From: an uncultured Candidatus Saccharibacteria bacterium
Lineage (GTDB): Bacteria > Patescibacteriota > Saccharimonadia > Saccharimonadales > Saccharimonadaceae
Assembly (NCBI GenBank): GCA_938046115.1
Contig: CALIXX010000046.1
Span: forward strand, 1-32,806
Reading direction: 5' to 3'
Length of the DNA: 32,806 nt
Position numbers and translations under genes: made by a program. The notes beneath the pieces were generated by a model, which saw only the letters and a list, made by a program, of their open reading frames with translations, was not told the DNA's origin and searched no databases. This document shows positions 1 through 7,010 of the stretch, one piece after another; the first letter of the stretch is position 1; each line of letters starts with the position of its first letter.

Positions 1-86
1 TTTGCGACCCCTCTTAGCGCGCTTGCGAGCTCCAAAAGTCCGCGCGCTTCGAATCCGTCGTCGTTAGTGATTAAAATTTCTTTCAT
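1..86 (-). CDS. surE: SurE-like 5'/3'-nucleotidase, N-terminal 28 codons only
   Basis: Reading the minus strand from the ATG at 86-84 gives MKEILITNDDGFEARGLL and ten more residues before the window edge. ITNDDG is the metal-binding N-terminal signature of SurE, a cytoplasmic nucleoside 5'-monophosphate phosphatase active on damaged or surplus nucleotides. The gene runs off the window, so its catalytic body is not visible. It is divergent from the gene starting at 119. No strong Shine-Dalgarno is seen before it. From memory of the family, the MKEILITNDDG(F/Y)E start is typical of Campylobacter relatives, not of TM7, so this edge could be a chimeric join or a transferred gene. The SurE call is fairly secure despite the length; the origin is inference. 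Confidence 0.72.
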   Translation of the reverse strand, partial: MKEILITNDDGFEARGLLELASALRGVA

Positions 87-121
87 ATTCTCTCTACAGA
101 TAGAAAGGAGAAGAGAATATG
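84..121. repeat. 10-bp perfect inverted repeat joining two start codons
   Basis: CATATTCTCT at 84-93 is repeated in inverted orientation as AGAGAATATG at 112-121, with 18 nt between. The two outer ends are the start codons of the divergent surE-like gene and the 119 ORF. It could be an operator controlling both genes, or the scar of an inverted chimeric junction. Confidence 0.6.
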
Positions 122-1075
122 TTCCTTGAGATTCATTGCGGTAGACTCTATGTAGACGGAGAGTCGACTGGTTGCGGTGACTACAGCCGTCACGCTGATA
201 AAGCCTCATGGGTGGAAGGTGTTAGCGACGAGGAGAGATTTTCGTTCGCTCTTCATTGGGCATGGAGTGACGGTGAAGTTGATTGGCATGAGTATGTTGA
301 CCAACTACGAATTGCAGCGCTTTCAGACGCTCGCAAAACCACAGCAGCAGCACTGGCTGCCAGTATCGGTGGATGCGCATCAGTGTGGTCGCTATCATGG
401 TTGATACTTGTCGTTCCGGCTGTTCTTATGACTGGGTACTACATCCGCTCTATGATCAGCAACTGGCAACGATACAGGACGAGGCACCAGCAATTCGAGA
501 ACGAGATTCAAATCATAGATTTCAACTACCCAGTTGTCCGGTGTATACGATGGTTACTTCAATCTGGCCTCTCTCAGAATGCTCGTAAGAGTTTGGAGGC
601 TGGGGCTGGGGCATCTGTTGGCAGGATCAATACTGAGGTAGTTAGTATCCATGGTGAGTCCGTCACTCTGGTTGTTCGTCGCAACCCAGAGCTCATAGAG
701 TTCATTGGTAGGGAGTATAGCGCCAAACTCTCCTCACCTGAGGAGTATCGGCGTCGTGCTTTCGACGTCTTGTATGGCTATATACAAGACGAGATTGACC
801 ACCTTAAGGCTGCTTACGCTGCCGCTAAAGAGCGGTGGCGTATTGAAGCCGAGCGCAAAGCGACCGAGGAAGCGCTACGCCGCTCTCGTGAGGAGCGAGA
901 AGCCCTGGTGGCTGCTGAAGCTGACCGCGCTTCGAGAGTGTCCTCTCTCCCCTTTATCCTTGGTGAAACCAAGGATGAGGTTATTGGATGGGGATCGCTG
1001 TCTCAGGCGATGCTGGAGGCAGACACTGGCTCACCGACGGAAACTGAGCCCAGCAAGGAACCAAAAAAGGCTTGA
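119..1075 (+). CDS. unknown membrane protein with helical hairpin and coiled coil
   Basis: I do not recognise this 318-residue protein. The start is supported by AAGGAG 8 nt upstream. Residues about 1-75 are soluble and acidic. Residues about 77-112 form two closely spaced hydrophobic segments (a membrane hairpin). Residues about 113-225 form a second soluble domain, and residues about 226-275 are a highly charged heptad-like coiled coil rich in Arg, Glu and Ala. The C-terminus is Pro/Glu/Thr-rich. There is no signal peptide, and the topology suggests that both ends face the cytoplasm. The stop codon lies inside a hairpin that ends minus-strand transcription. It could be a phage- or mobile-element-type protein, but nothing around it shows this. 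Confidence 0.7.
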   Translation: MFLEIHCGRLYVDGESTGCGDYSRHADKASWVEGVSDEERFSFALHWAWSDGEVDWHEYVDQLRIAALSDARKTTAAALAASIGGCASVWSLSWLILVVPAVLMTGYYIRSMISNWQRYRTRHQQFENEIQIIDFNYPVVRCIRWLLQSGLSQNARKSLEAGAGASVGRINTEVVSIHGESVTLVVRRNPELIEFIGREYSAKLSSPEEYRRRAFDVLYGYIQDEIDHLKAAYAAAKERWRIEAERKATEEALRRSREEREALVAAEADRASRVSSLPFILGETKDEVIGWGSLSQAMLEADTGSPTETEPSKEPKKA

Positions 1076-1089
1076 CCCACGTCAAGCCT
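1061..1089 (-). terminator. rho-independent terminator for minus-strand transcripts
   Basis: AGGCTTGAC (1068-1076) and GTCAAGCCT (1081-1089) form a perfect 9-bp stem with a 4-nt loop. On the minus strand it is followed by six T. It overlaps the last codons of the 119-1075 gene, and in the plus direction no T run follows. It would end whatever is transcribed leftward across 1062-1230. Confidence 0.75.
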
Positions 1090-1091
1090 CA

Positions 1092-1182
1092 CGCCGGCCT
1101 ATGGAATAACATAGGCATGGCCCTTCTATCCACCGGGGCTGCCCGCTTGAGTACCATTGTGTATTCGCGGGCAGCTCCCCTA
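1092..1182 (-). other. structured intergenic segment, possible minus-strand RNA
   Basis: GGGGCTGCCCGC (1135-1146) pairs with GCGGGCAGCTCCCC (1167-1180), giving 12 pairs with a 2-nt bulge and a 20-nt loop. CCTATG (1098-1103) pairs with CATAGG (1110-1115). Both lie between the gltX terminator and a second minus-strand terminator at 1061-1089, so a short leftward RNA of about 130 nt would have two internal hairpins and a terminator. No convincing promoter was seen, and no known RNA family was recognised. Confidence 0.35.
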
Positions 1183-1230
1183 CCCCTGTTGTTGCTATTA
1201 TTTTTTGCTCATGACGCAATTATTTGTTCA

Positions 1231-1261
1231 CAAAAAAACCGGCTGGGAGAGCCGGCTTTTT
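1231..1261. terminator. bidirectional rho-independent terminator after gltX
   Basis: CCGGCT (1239-1244) and AGCCGG (1250-1255) form a short GC-rich stem flanked by seven A on the left and five T on the right. On the minus strand it follows the gltX stop by about 20 nt and ends in a seven-T run, so it is the natural end of the gltX transcript. Confidence 0.85.
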
Positions 1262-1281
1262 GTGTGATGTGGAGCGTGTTA

Positions 1282-2748
1282 TTACCCAAGATACTGCTCG
1301 ATTCGCGCCAGCGTCCGCTCCTTGCCAAGCAGTGCCAGCGTGTCATTCAGCTGGGGGCTAAAGGGTGCCCAGGTGGTGGCAATGCGGATGAGGCTAAAGA
1401 GCACGCCAGGTTTGTGACCGGTGGTCTCGAGGAGTTGGTTAAGGGTGTCTTGGATGGCGCCTGGCGTCCATGTGCGCTGCTGAGCTAGGGCGGCGTGGGC
1501 CGTAGCAAGGAGCTCTCGACGCTGCTCGCCTGTTAGTTTGCGCAGAGGTTTGTTGGTGGTAATGAGTTCTTCGTTGATGGCGGGCTCTTCGAAGAAGTAG
1601 CGGCTCAGCATTGGTAGCTCGGCCAAGGTCTTGAGGCGGTCTTGCACCAGAGCAAGCACATGTTTTTTGTACGATTCGTCGGCGCTAGTAGCGCTGGCTG
1701 GCCAGTAGTGCTCGACTCGGTTGTAGAGGTCATCGAGTGATAAGCGGCGGATCCATTGGCCGTTCATCCACAGGAGGCGCTTTTCGTCGAAGCGGGCACC
1801 ACTGCGCTGGACGCGCTCGAGGCTGAATTTCTCGATCAGTTCCTCCTTGCTAAAGATCTCTTGCTCGGTGCCATCATTCCAGCCCAGCGAGGCGAGGAAG
1901 TTGAGCATTGCCTCGGGCAAAATACCATCGGTGCGGTAGTCGGTGACGCTCTTGGCACCATCGCGCTTGCCAAGCTTTTTCTTGCCATCGGGTGCCATGA
2001 TGTGTGGCAGGCAGGCCAATACTGGTGGCTCAAGCTCTAGCGCATCGTATAGGCTGAGGTAGCGTGGAATGCTGGAGATATATTCTAGCCCGCGGATGAC
2101 GTGGGTAATGCCCATCTCGGCATCGTCGACGATATGAGCGAAGTTGTATGTGGGGTAGCCATCGGCCTTGATGAGGATGAAGTCATCGAGCGCTTCTGGC
2201 CCAGCAGAGAGCTCACCCATCACGGGGTCGTGCCAGGTGTAGCGCTGGGGCTCGGCTACCTTAAAGCGCAGTGGCTGAGTGCCATCCCACTCTGGTGGAT
2301 TGGTTGGGCGATAGTCGCGGTATAAAAAGGCCTTTTTGGCAGCCCGAGCTTCCTCGCGAAAACCTTGGACTTCCTCTGGGGTGTAGGGATCGGCATAGGC
2401 GAGCCCTTTGTCGATGAGCTTTTGTGCCCAGCGGTGGTAGATGGCGAGGCGCTCCGACTGATGGTATGGCCCAGCCTCACCGCCAACGCGTGGGCCTTCG
2501 TCCCAGTCTAGCCCAAGCCAGTCGAGTGTATCGAGAATCAGATCCTCTGCCCCAGATACAAAGCGAGCGCGGTCGGTATCCTCAATGCGCAAGACGAATT
2601 TCCCACCCTGCTGACGTGTGAGCAGCCACGGAAAGAGCGCCGCGCGCACATTACCCACATGGATATACCCCGTGGGGCTGGGCGCAAAGCGGGTGCGAAT
2701 GGTGGTGGTGTGCGAAGATGGTGTATCAGATGATGTGTCGTTACTCAT
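1282..2748 (-). CDS. gltX: glutamyl-tRNA synthetase
   Basis: This class I aminoacyl-tRNA synthetase charges tRNA-Glu with glutamate in the cytoplasm. The 488-residue product has the N-terminal RFAPSPTGYIHVGNVR segment, where HVGN is the HIGH-type motif. It also has the LRIEDTDRAR glutamate-binding segment, a KKLGKRDG loop matching KLSKR (Gly for the usual Ser) and a helical C-terminal anticodon-binding region; length is typical. An upstream in-frame start at 2781 would lie across the -10 box TATACT (2756-2761), so the ATG at 2748, 7 nt after that box, is preferred and the mRNA is probably leaderless. If the organism lacks GlnRS it would be non-discriminating and work with GatCAB; that cannot be seen here. 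Confidence 0.95.
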   Translation of the reverse strand: MSNDTSSDTPSSHTTTIRTRFAPSPTGYIHVGNVRAALFPWLLTRQQGGKFVLRIEDTDRARFVSGAEDLILDTLDWLGLDWDEGPRVGGEAGPYHQSERLAIYHRWAQKLIDKGLAYADPYTPEEVQGFREEARAAKKAFLYRDYRPTNPPEWDGTQPLRFKVAEPQRYTWHDPVMGELSAGPEALDDFILIKADGYPTYNFAHIVDDAEMGITHVIRGLEYISSIPRYLSLYDALELEPPVLACLPHIMAPDGKKKLGKRDGAKSVTDYRTDGILPEAMLNFLASLGWNDGTEQEIFSKEELIEKFSLERVQRSGARFDEKRLLWMNGQWIRRLSLDDLYNRVEHYWPASATSADESYKKHVLALVQDRLKTLAELPMLSRYFFEEPAINEELITTNKPLRKLTGEQRRELLATAHAALAQQRTWTPGAIQDTLNQLLETTGHKPGVLFSLIRIATTWAPFSPQLNDTLALLGKERTLARIEQYLG

Positions 2749-2755
2749 ATGGATA

Positions 2756-2764
2756 AGTATAGCA
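2756..2764 (-). promoter_or_regulatory. extended -10 promoter of gltX, leaderless geometry
   Basis: The minus strand reads TGC-TATACT, a TGn-extended -10 box. Its last base is separated from the gltX ATG by 7 nt, so transcription would start at or next to the A of the start codon. No Shine-Dalgarno is present. Confidence 0.65.
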
Positions 2765-2809
2765 GATGAACCATATGACAAAGAACAGCATGATTTTGGT
2801 GGTATCTTG

Positions 2810-2941
2810 CATCCCCCATCACTTCATCCGATGGAGTGTGCAAACAGATTGCAATAATCTGTTTTCAGCCCAGCGCAAGAGGTCGACATCCAGCGAATGT
2901 CGACCCTTATAGCGTTCCTGAGGAGGGAGCGATGGGGGATG
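2810..2941. ncRNA. candidate structured RNA element of 132 bp, strand uncertain
   Basis: CATCCCCCATC (2810-2820) and GATGGGGGATG (2931-2941) form an 11-bp closing stem. Inside are AACAGATT/AATCTGTT with a 5-nt loop and GGTCGACAT/ATGTCGACC with a 7-nt loop, both perfect. The element lies between the DUF4367-like gene and gltX, both on the minus strand. No clear promoter or T-tract terminator was found in either direction. It does not show T-box features (no T-box core sequence), although it sits upstream of a synthetase gene. It could be a small RNA, a processed intercistronic structure or a protein-binding site. Confidence 0.4.
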
Positions 2942-2971
2942 AATAAGAGATGATGCTTCACAAAATGAGAT

Positions 2972-4471
2972 TCACATACTCGCTGCAATCCGCTCCACCT
3001 GCTCGCTCGACAGGGGTGCGTTGCCCTTGATGGTGTAGAGGATGCCGCCATTGACCCATGCGGCGGCATTGTGGGTGCTATAGATAGTGAGGCCACGGCT
3101 GGTGGTAGTGGCGAAGTTGCGGCCAAAGCTGGGCAAAACGTAGTTGGCCAGGACAGCACTGGAATCCCAATCTGACCGGCTCTGCGTGAGAGTAAAGGTG
3201 CCTGGGCCAGCGTTGGCAGCGAACTTCATTAAGACACTCCCCTGCTGCTGCGATATGCCGCCCGCCAAGCTATAGCCACTCGGCTGATACGACGGGAACG
3301 ATGCATTAATGCCAGCCTGAGCGGCGGCCATACGAGTGGCAATGGCAGGCATGTTGTGGTACGTTAGGTAGCCGCCAAAGGCAAGTAGTGCCACCATTGC
3401 CCCGGCAATGCTGAGGCGCCTCCCCCAGTGGTGGGCCGCTGGCTGCCGAGCTGGTGGCGGTGCGACGCTAGTGGTGGGTTTGTTGGTGCGGCGTTTGCTA
3501 GCGAAGAGTGTGCGATGTTTGGATCTGGGCGCGGCTGCCGGCTTCTTACTCTGCTCGGTAAGGACGCTGTGCGGCAGTGTGCCGACGGGGATATTCTCTG
3601 TAGTGGTGAGCTCTGGCTCGGCTGGTGGCCACCATACCTCACCCTGGGGTATCCCAGAAGGCTGCGCTACCAGTGGTTGGGCGGCAAGCTCGGCGAGGTT
3701 GAGCGTGGGCAGGCCGATCGGCATAGCTGGCTGCGTGGCTTGGGTTTGCGTCTGCCCGACTTGCTCGGTGGCAAGCACGCGTGCCAGTTGTGACGGCGGC
3801 GGTGTGTTGTGGCGCTTGGCGGCACTGGGTGGTTCTACTTCTGATGGTACGAAGACAAAATCCATGCTGCGTGGCGCGCCAGGCAGGGTGGACGTATGCT
3901 GAGCGGTGTGGTGTGTTTGCGCACGGGGCGATGAGGGTGTTGTTGGCTGAACCGAGAGTGGCGAGATCGTCACGGGTTGCCGCTTCCGTAGTTGGCGCGG
4001 CGAGCCAGGTCGAGATGATGCGATAGGCTGCACCGCCACTGGCCGATGATGTTTGGTGATGTGCGCAGTTGGTGCTGTGGTGCGATGTGGTGCCGTTGTT
4101 TTTTGCGGTACGGCTGCATGGAGCGTGGCCAGCTGGTGCGCGGGGCGCGGCGGAGTGGTTTGAGCGGCTTCTGTAGCTACCCGTGGCTGGTTCTTTGTAG
4201 ATGACTGTAGCGCCGCCTTAGCCGTCTGAGTTGTCTGTACCGCCTTGGTTGCCGGGATGATTTCTGAGATATGCTTCTGAGCCACCTTGGCCGCCGGAGA
4301 GCGAGTGCGCGCAGTATGAATAATCTTTAGCTCAGGCCCGTATAGTACAGGTTGCCGCTCTGATTTGCTCGTGCGATGCTGCCCTGACCTCTGTATATCT
4401 TGACGAACGGCAGCCTGCCCAGCTGCCTGCTTAGACACTTGCCCACCACGTGTGACCGTCGTATGACGCAT
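2972..4471 (-). CDS. Pro/Thr/Gln-rich single-pass protein with DUF4367-like extracytoplasmic domain
   Basis: The 499-residue product has a long low-complexity N-terminus (about 1-345) rich in Ala, Pro, Thr, Gln, His and Arg. One transmembrane helix follows (about 351-371), then a C-terminal domain (about 390-499) ending AAAWVNGGILYTIKGN and SSEQVERIAASM. That ending resembles DUF4367 domains, which are usually outside the membrane. The topology is probably cytoplasmic tail, helix, external domain, like the sortase at 7011-8612. An ORF extends upstream to 4612, but the ATG at 4471 is chosen because a complete promoter (4504-4533) lies just upstream and GGGGGAT precedes this ATG. It is divergent from the PEGA gene. 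Function is unknown; the domain call is a recognition from memory. Confidence 0.8.
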   Translation of the reverse strand: MRHTTVTRGGQVSKQAAGQAAVRQDIQRSGQHRTSKSERQPVLYGPELKIIHTARTRSPAAKVAQKHISEIIPATKAVQTTQTAKAALQSSTKNQPRVATEAAQTTPPRPAHQLATLHAAVPQKTTAPHRTTAPTAHITKHHRPVAVQPIASSRPGSPRQLRKRQPVTISPLSVQPTTPSSPRAQTHHTAQHTSTLPGAPRSMDFVFVPSEVEPPSAAKRHNTPPPSQLARVLATEQVGQTQTQATQPAMPIGLPTLNLAELAAQPLVAQPSGIPQGEVWWPPAEPELTTTENIPVGTLPHSVLTEQSKKPAAAPRSKHRTLFASKRRTNKPTTSVAPPPARQPAAHHWGRRLSIAGAMVALLAFGGYLTYHNMPAIATRMAAAQAGINASFPSYQPSGYSLAGGISQQQGSVLMKFAANAGPGTFTLTQSRSDWDSSAVLANYVLPSFGRNFATTTSRGLTIYSTHNAAAWVNGGILYTIKGNAPLSSEQVERIAASM

Positions 4472-4503
4472 AATAATATCCCCCTTGTTCCCTCTTTGAT
4501 CGT

Positions 4504-4533
4504 ATAATACTCTAAGCATAAGGGATTTTGCAA
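4504..4533 (-). promoter_or_regulatory. sigma70-type promoter of the DUF4367-like gene
   Basis: On the minus strand TTGCAA (4533-4528) and TATTAT (4509-4504) are separated by 18 nt. This places the start of transcription about 25 nt upstream of the ATG at 4471 and rules out the upstream ORF extension as coding. Confidence 0.6.
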
Positions 4534-4632
4534 GAGGTGAGGGCTGTTTTGTATAAAATCGCTGAGACGAAATATACGAGCTTGCTGCGAGGTTAAGCTG
4601 GATAGGCAACACATCCTACTTCCTTCCAGCCA

Positions 4633-4641
4633 TGGTATAAT
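4633..4641 (+). promoter_or_regulatory. extended -10 promoter of the PEGA gene, leaderless geometry
   Basis: TGG-TATAAT is a consensus -10 with a TGn extension. Only 6 nt (4642-4647) separate it from the ATG at 4648, so the mRNA should begin at the start codon. No Shine-Dalgarno is present. Confidence 0.7.
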
Positions 4642-4647
4642 GTTGTC

Positions 4648-6117
4648 ATGGATACGCAACAACGAAAGCGACGCCAACGCGTCCATCTGACATTGATCTA
4701 TAGCATGATGGTGCTGACCGTTCTCTTCACTGTCGTGATTTTTGCTTATGCAATACAGGGGTACCGGCTCAATTGGTCGAGTGGTAAGGTTGTGCAGGGT
4801 GGCCTGGTGCAATTTGATACTCACCCTGATGGTGCCCAAGTGACAGTAGACCAAACCCGCCTCAGCAACGAGACGCCTAGTAAGCTTACTCTCTCGGCGG
4901 GCCAGCGTAATATTACCATCCAGCGTGAGGGCTATCACGATTGGCACAAGACGGTGGATGTGAAGCCCGGCAGTGTGCTGTGGCTCGACTATGCTCGGCT
5001 CATCTCCAGCAACCCCAGCCACAAGAATGTCGCAACTGCTAGTGGTGCGTCAAGCGCCATTGCTTCAGGTAATAATCGCTACCTCATCTTCACTCCTTCT
5101 GCGCACAAGCCCATCGTTACTCTGGCCGATCTCAGTGGCGACAACCCACAGGCAACGAATATTACACTCGACAGCGCGCACTACACTGCGCCAGACAATA
5201 CCGAACACCAAACCTTTACCCTCGATTCGTGGGATAAGGATAACCGCTATGTGACAATCAAGCACACTTACAATGGCGATAAAACCGAGTGGCTCGTTCT
5301 CGACACGCAGGGTAGCCACAAGCTTGAGAATGTCACGCGGCAGCTTGGTGTGGATGTTGATGCTGCTAAATTCTCGCAGGGCGACAGCCGCAAGCTCTTT
5401 GTCCTTACTGATGAGGGAGACCTGCGTCAAGCAAGTCTCGGTGACACGACGATCACAGGTCCGCTCGTTAGTAATGTGGCTGAGTTTGCGCTCTACAGCG
5501 ACACCACCATCACCTACACAACTAAGCTTGACCACACCAGCAAGCAGCGCACTGCTGGCTACCTCACTATTGGCACCACCAAGCCTCGCACCGTCCGTAG
5601 CTATGCCGATGATGGTGTAGCTCCACTACACTTCCGTATCGAGAAATATTACGACAAAGTATACTACGTGATTGCCTATGGTGAGACGGCTGAGATTCTT
5701 AGTAGTACCTCGCATGCCGCGAGCGATTCGCGTACAGCAAGTAGTCTCAAGTCCGTCGCGAGCCTCAGTATGCCAGGTGGCATTAGCCATGTCGATTTCT
5801 CGCGTGGTGGACATCGCTTCGCCTGTGTGTATAACGATGCGAGCCTCATGACATACGACCTCGAGCTACTTAAGTCCTCCACCATCAAGCTCCCCCAGCC
5901 GCTGACGCGCGATATCAACTGGATTGATGGCTATCACTTCACCTTCACACACGGCGGTGTGCATCTCTACGACTTTGATGGTGCCAACCAGCAGCGCATC
6001 ACTACCTCGGCGCTCGATCTCCCTGTTGTCCTCTCACAAAACCAGCGCTACCTCTATAGCTTCGTCAAGACGAAGGATGGCGTGGCACTGCGCCAGACGA
6101 AGATCGTCAATGACTAG
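4648..6117 (+). CDS. membrane-anchored PEGA-domain protein
   Basis: The 489-residue product begins with a basic stretch and one hydrophobic segment (about 14-38), a signal anchor. A PEGA domain follows (about 52-115): QFDTHPDGAQVTVD, then the typical TPSKLTLSAGQRNITIQREGY pattern in which a sharp turn carries P-x-x-x-x-L and G-x-x-x-I. The rest (about 120-489) is beta-rich with repeated short segments of the RYLIFT, RYVTIK and RKLFVLT kind, suggesting a propeller-like extracytoplasmic domain. PEGA domains are found in surface proteins and their exact role is unsettled. The start is fixed by the adjacent -10 box. The gene is divergent from the DUF4367-like gene and ends about 90 nt before a candidate small RNA. 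Confidence 0.85.
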   Translation: MDTQQRKRRQRVHLTLIYSMMVLTVLFTVVIFAYAIQGYRLNWSSGKVVQGGLVQFDTHPDGAQVTVDQTRLSNETPSKLTLSAGQRNITIQREGYHDWHKTVDVKPGSVLWLDYARLISSNPSHKNVATASGASSAIASGNNRYLIFTPSAHKPIVTLADLSGDNPQATNITLDSAHYTAPDNTEHQTFTLDSWDKDNRYVTIKHTYNGDKTEWLVLDTQGSHKLENVTRQLGVDVDAAKFSQGDSRKLFVLTDEGDLRQASLGDTTITGPLVSNVAEFALYSDTTITYTTKLDHTSKQRTAGYLTIGTTKPRTVRSYADDGVAPLHFRIEKYYDKVYYVIAYGETAEILSSTSHAASDSRTASSLKSVASLSMPGGISHVDFSRGGHRFACVYNDASLMTYDLELLKSSTIKLPQPLTRDINWIDGYHFTFTHGGVHLYDFDGANQQRITTSALDLPVVLSQNQRYLYSFVKTKDGVALRQTKIVND

Positions 6118-6195
6118 TCATCATCGGGATCGTGCAGCTACCCCTGCTACACTGTGATGAACACTAAGCACATAATTCGCTTGTTCATATATCTA

Positions 6196-6201
6196 TATAA
6201 T
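6196..6201 (+). promoter_or_regulatory. -10 box of a candidate small RNA
   Basis: A consensus TATAAT lies 8 nt before the start of the inverted repeat at 6210, so predicted initiation (about 6208) coincides with the base of the RNA stem. No good -35 was found at 16-18 nt upstream; TTGTTC at 6181 is too close. Confidence 0.5.
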
Positions 6202-6207
6202 CCAAAA

Positions 6208-6331
6208 ACATAGCCCACCAATCATGCTCAAACTGAACTGGATTAATTACTCAATGCGAGAGTGCAATAGAATGGCACTGCAATCAGATTGAGGCACGAG
6301 TTTAGTGAGCTATGTTTGGTGGGCTATTTAT
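6208..6331 (+). ncRNA. candidate rod-shaped small RNA, about 120 nt
   Basis: ATAGCCCACCAA (6210-6221) pairs perfectly with TTGGTGGGCTAT (6316-6327). Inside, GCTCA pairs with TGAGC, AAACT with AGTTT (2-nt bulge), CTCAAT with ATTGAG and AGTGC with GCACT, nesting into one long hairpin with internal loops. A TATAAT box places initiation at the first base of the stem, and the region has no ORF. The 3' side is followed only by TTTAT, a weak terminator. On the minus strand the stem is followed by five T, so a role in ending the 6338-6613 transcript is possible. It resembles 6S RNA in overall shape but is shorter, and no SRP signature loop is present. Family unknown. Confidence 0.5.
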
Positions 6332-6337
6332 GAGCCC

Positions 6338-6613
6338 CTAGTGGTGATTGCGTCTTGCAAAGGCGTGGAATGATCCAACGGCGGCAGTGATACACCCCAA
6401 AAAGAGTGCCATACCAAAGGCCGATACCGGATCCTCAATAGACCGAGAGCTGAAGAAATGTACAGCGATCAGTGCTGCAACTGCAGCAACAAAATTCGCT
6501 ACACCGTACCACTTCAGCGTACTTGTCCTATCATTGTCCGCGAGATGCGAGTATACACCGAGTAGAATGAAATCTATGATGTATCCAGCACCCATTGCAA
6601 TGAGTGACCCCAT
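6338..6613 (-). CDS. small three-helix membrane protein, unknown
   Basis: The 91-residue product has three hydrophobic segments (about 2-22, 32-53 and 63-83) and a basic C-terminal tail FARRNHH. An ORF extends to 6769, but the ATG at 6613 is preceded by a strong AGGAGGTGA with good spacing, and the complete promoter at 6699-6727 lies inside the longer ORF. The leader of about 80 nt contains GGAGCGA/TCGCTCC (7 bp) inside a GCTCAAAG/CTTTGGGC stem, so translation may be controlled by RNA structure. Its promoter is nearly identical to one at 12970-12998. I do not recognise a family. Confidence 0.7.
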   Translation of the reverse strand: MGSLIAMGAGYIIDFILLGVYSHLADNDRTSTLKWYGVANFVAAVAALIAVHFFSSRSIEDPVSAFGMALFLGCITAAVGSFHAFARRNHH

Positions 6614-6698
6614 CCTTCTCACCTCCTCTCTAAGAAAGTGAGCCCAAAGCCAGGAGCGACTCTTCGCTCCAAGATAGACTTTGAGCAAAAAGTTAATA

Positions 6699-6727
6699 TA
6701 TATATCAATATATGAGCGCTCCGTCAA
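6699..6727 (-). promoter_or_regulatory. sigma70 promoter with shared palindromic operator candidate (copy 1)
   Basis: On the minus strand TTGACG (6727-6722), a 17-nt spacer and TATATA (6704-6699) form a strong promoter. CTCATATATTGATATAT covers the end of the spacer and the -10 and is identical to the promoter at 12970-12998. It contains CATATAT-TG-ATATAT, a near-perfect palindrome suitable for a dimeric repressor. Confidence 0.7.
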
Positions 6728-7010
6728 GCGTCGAGGAAAGCTCCAAGAAGCAATAGCCGCGAGATTCACGAGATATCACCAAGATAACAGAGGTTTCTAG
6801 CAGGTCTGTTAGCCAGTAATCGTTGTTATTTCTACATACTTTTCTTATTGCTATAGCGCTGTGTAGTTTGGCAATGCACTCTCATATTCGCATATCTCTT
6901 CGCGATAGCACACTTTCCTTCGTCTTTATACTGCTATACGAACTACCAGAGTAACCAGTGAGAAGTATCGCACCTCAAGCGTAGATATCACACTGGTTTA
7001 TAAAGCCAGC

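Noticed and set aside
2810..2941. T-box riboswitch upstream of gltX
   Set aside because: No T-box core sequence or antiterminator was found, and gltX has its own promoter downstream of the element.
6208..6331. SRP (4.5S) RNA, tmRNA or RNase P RNA
   Set aside because: The SRP GGAA-loop signature, the tmRNA tRNA-like ends with an ANYALAA-type tag, and RNase P conserved blocks are all absent.
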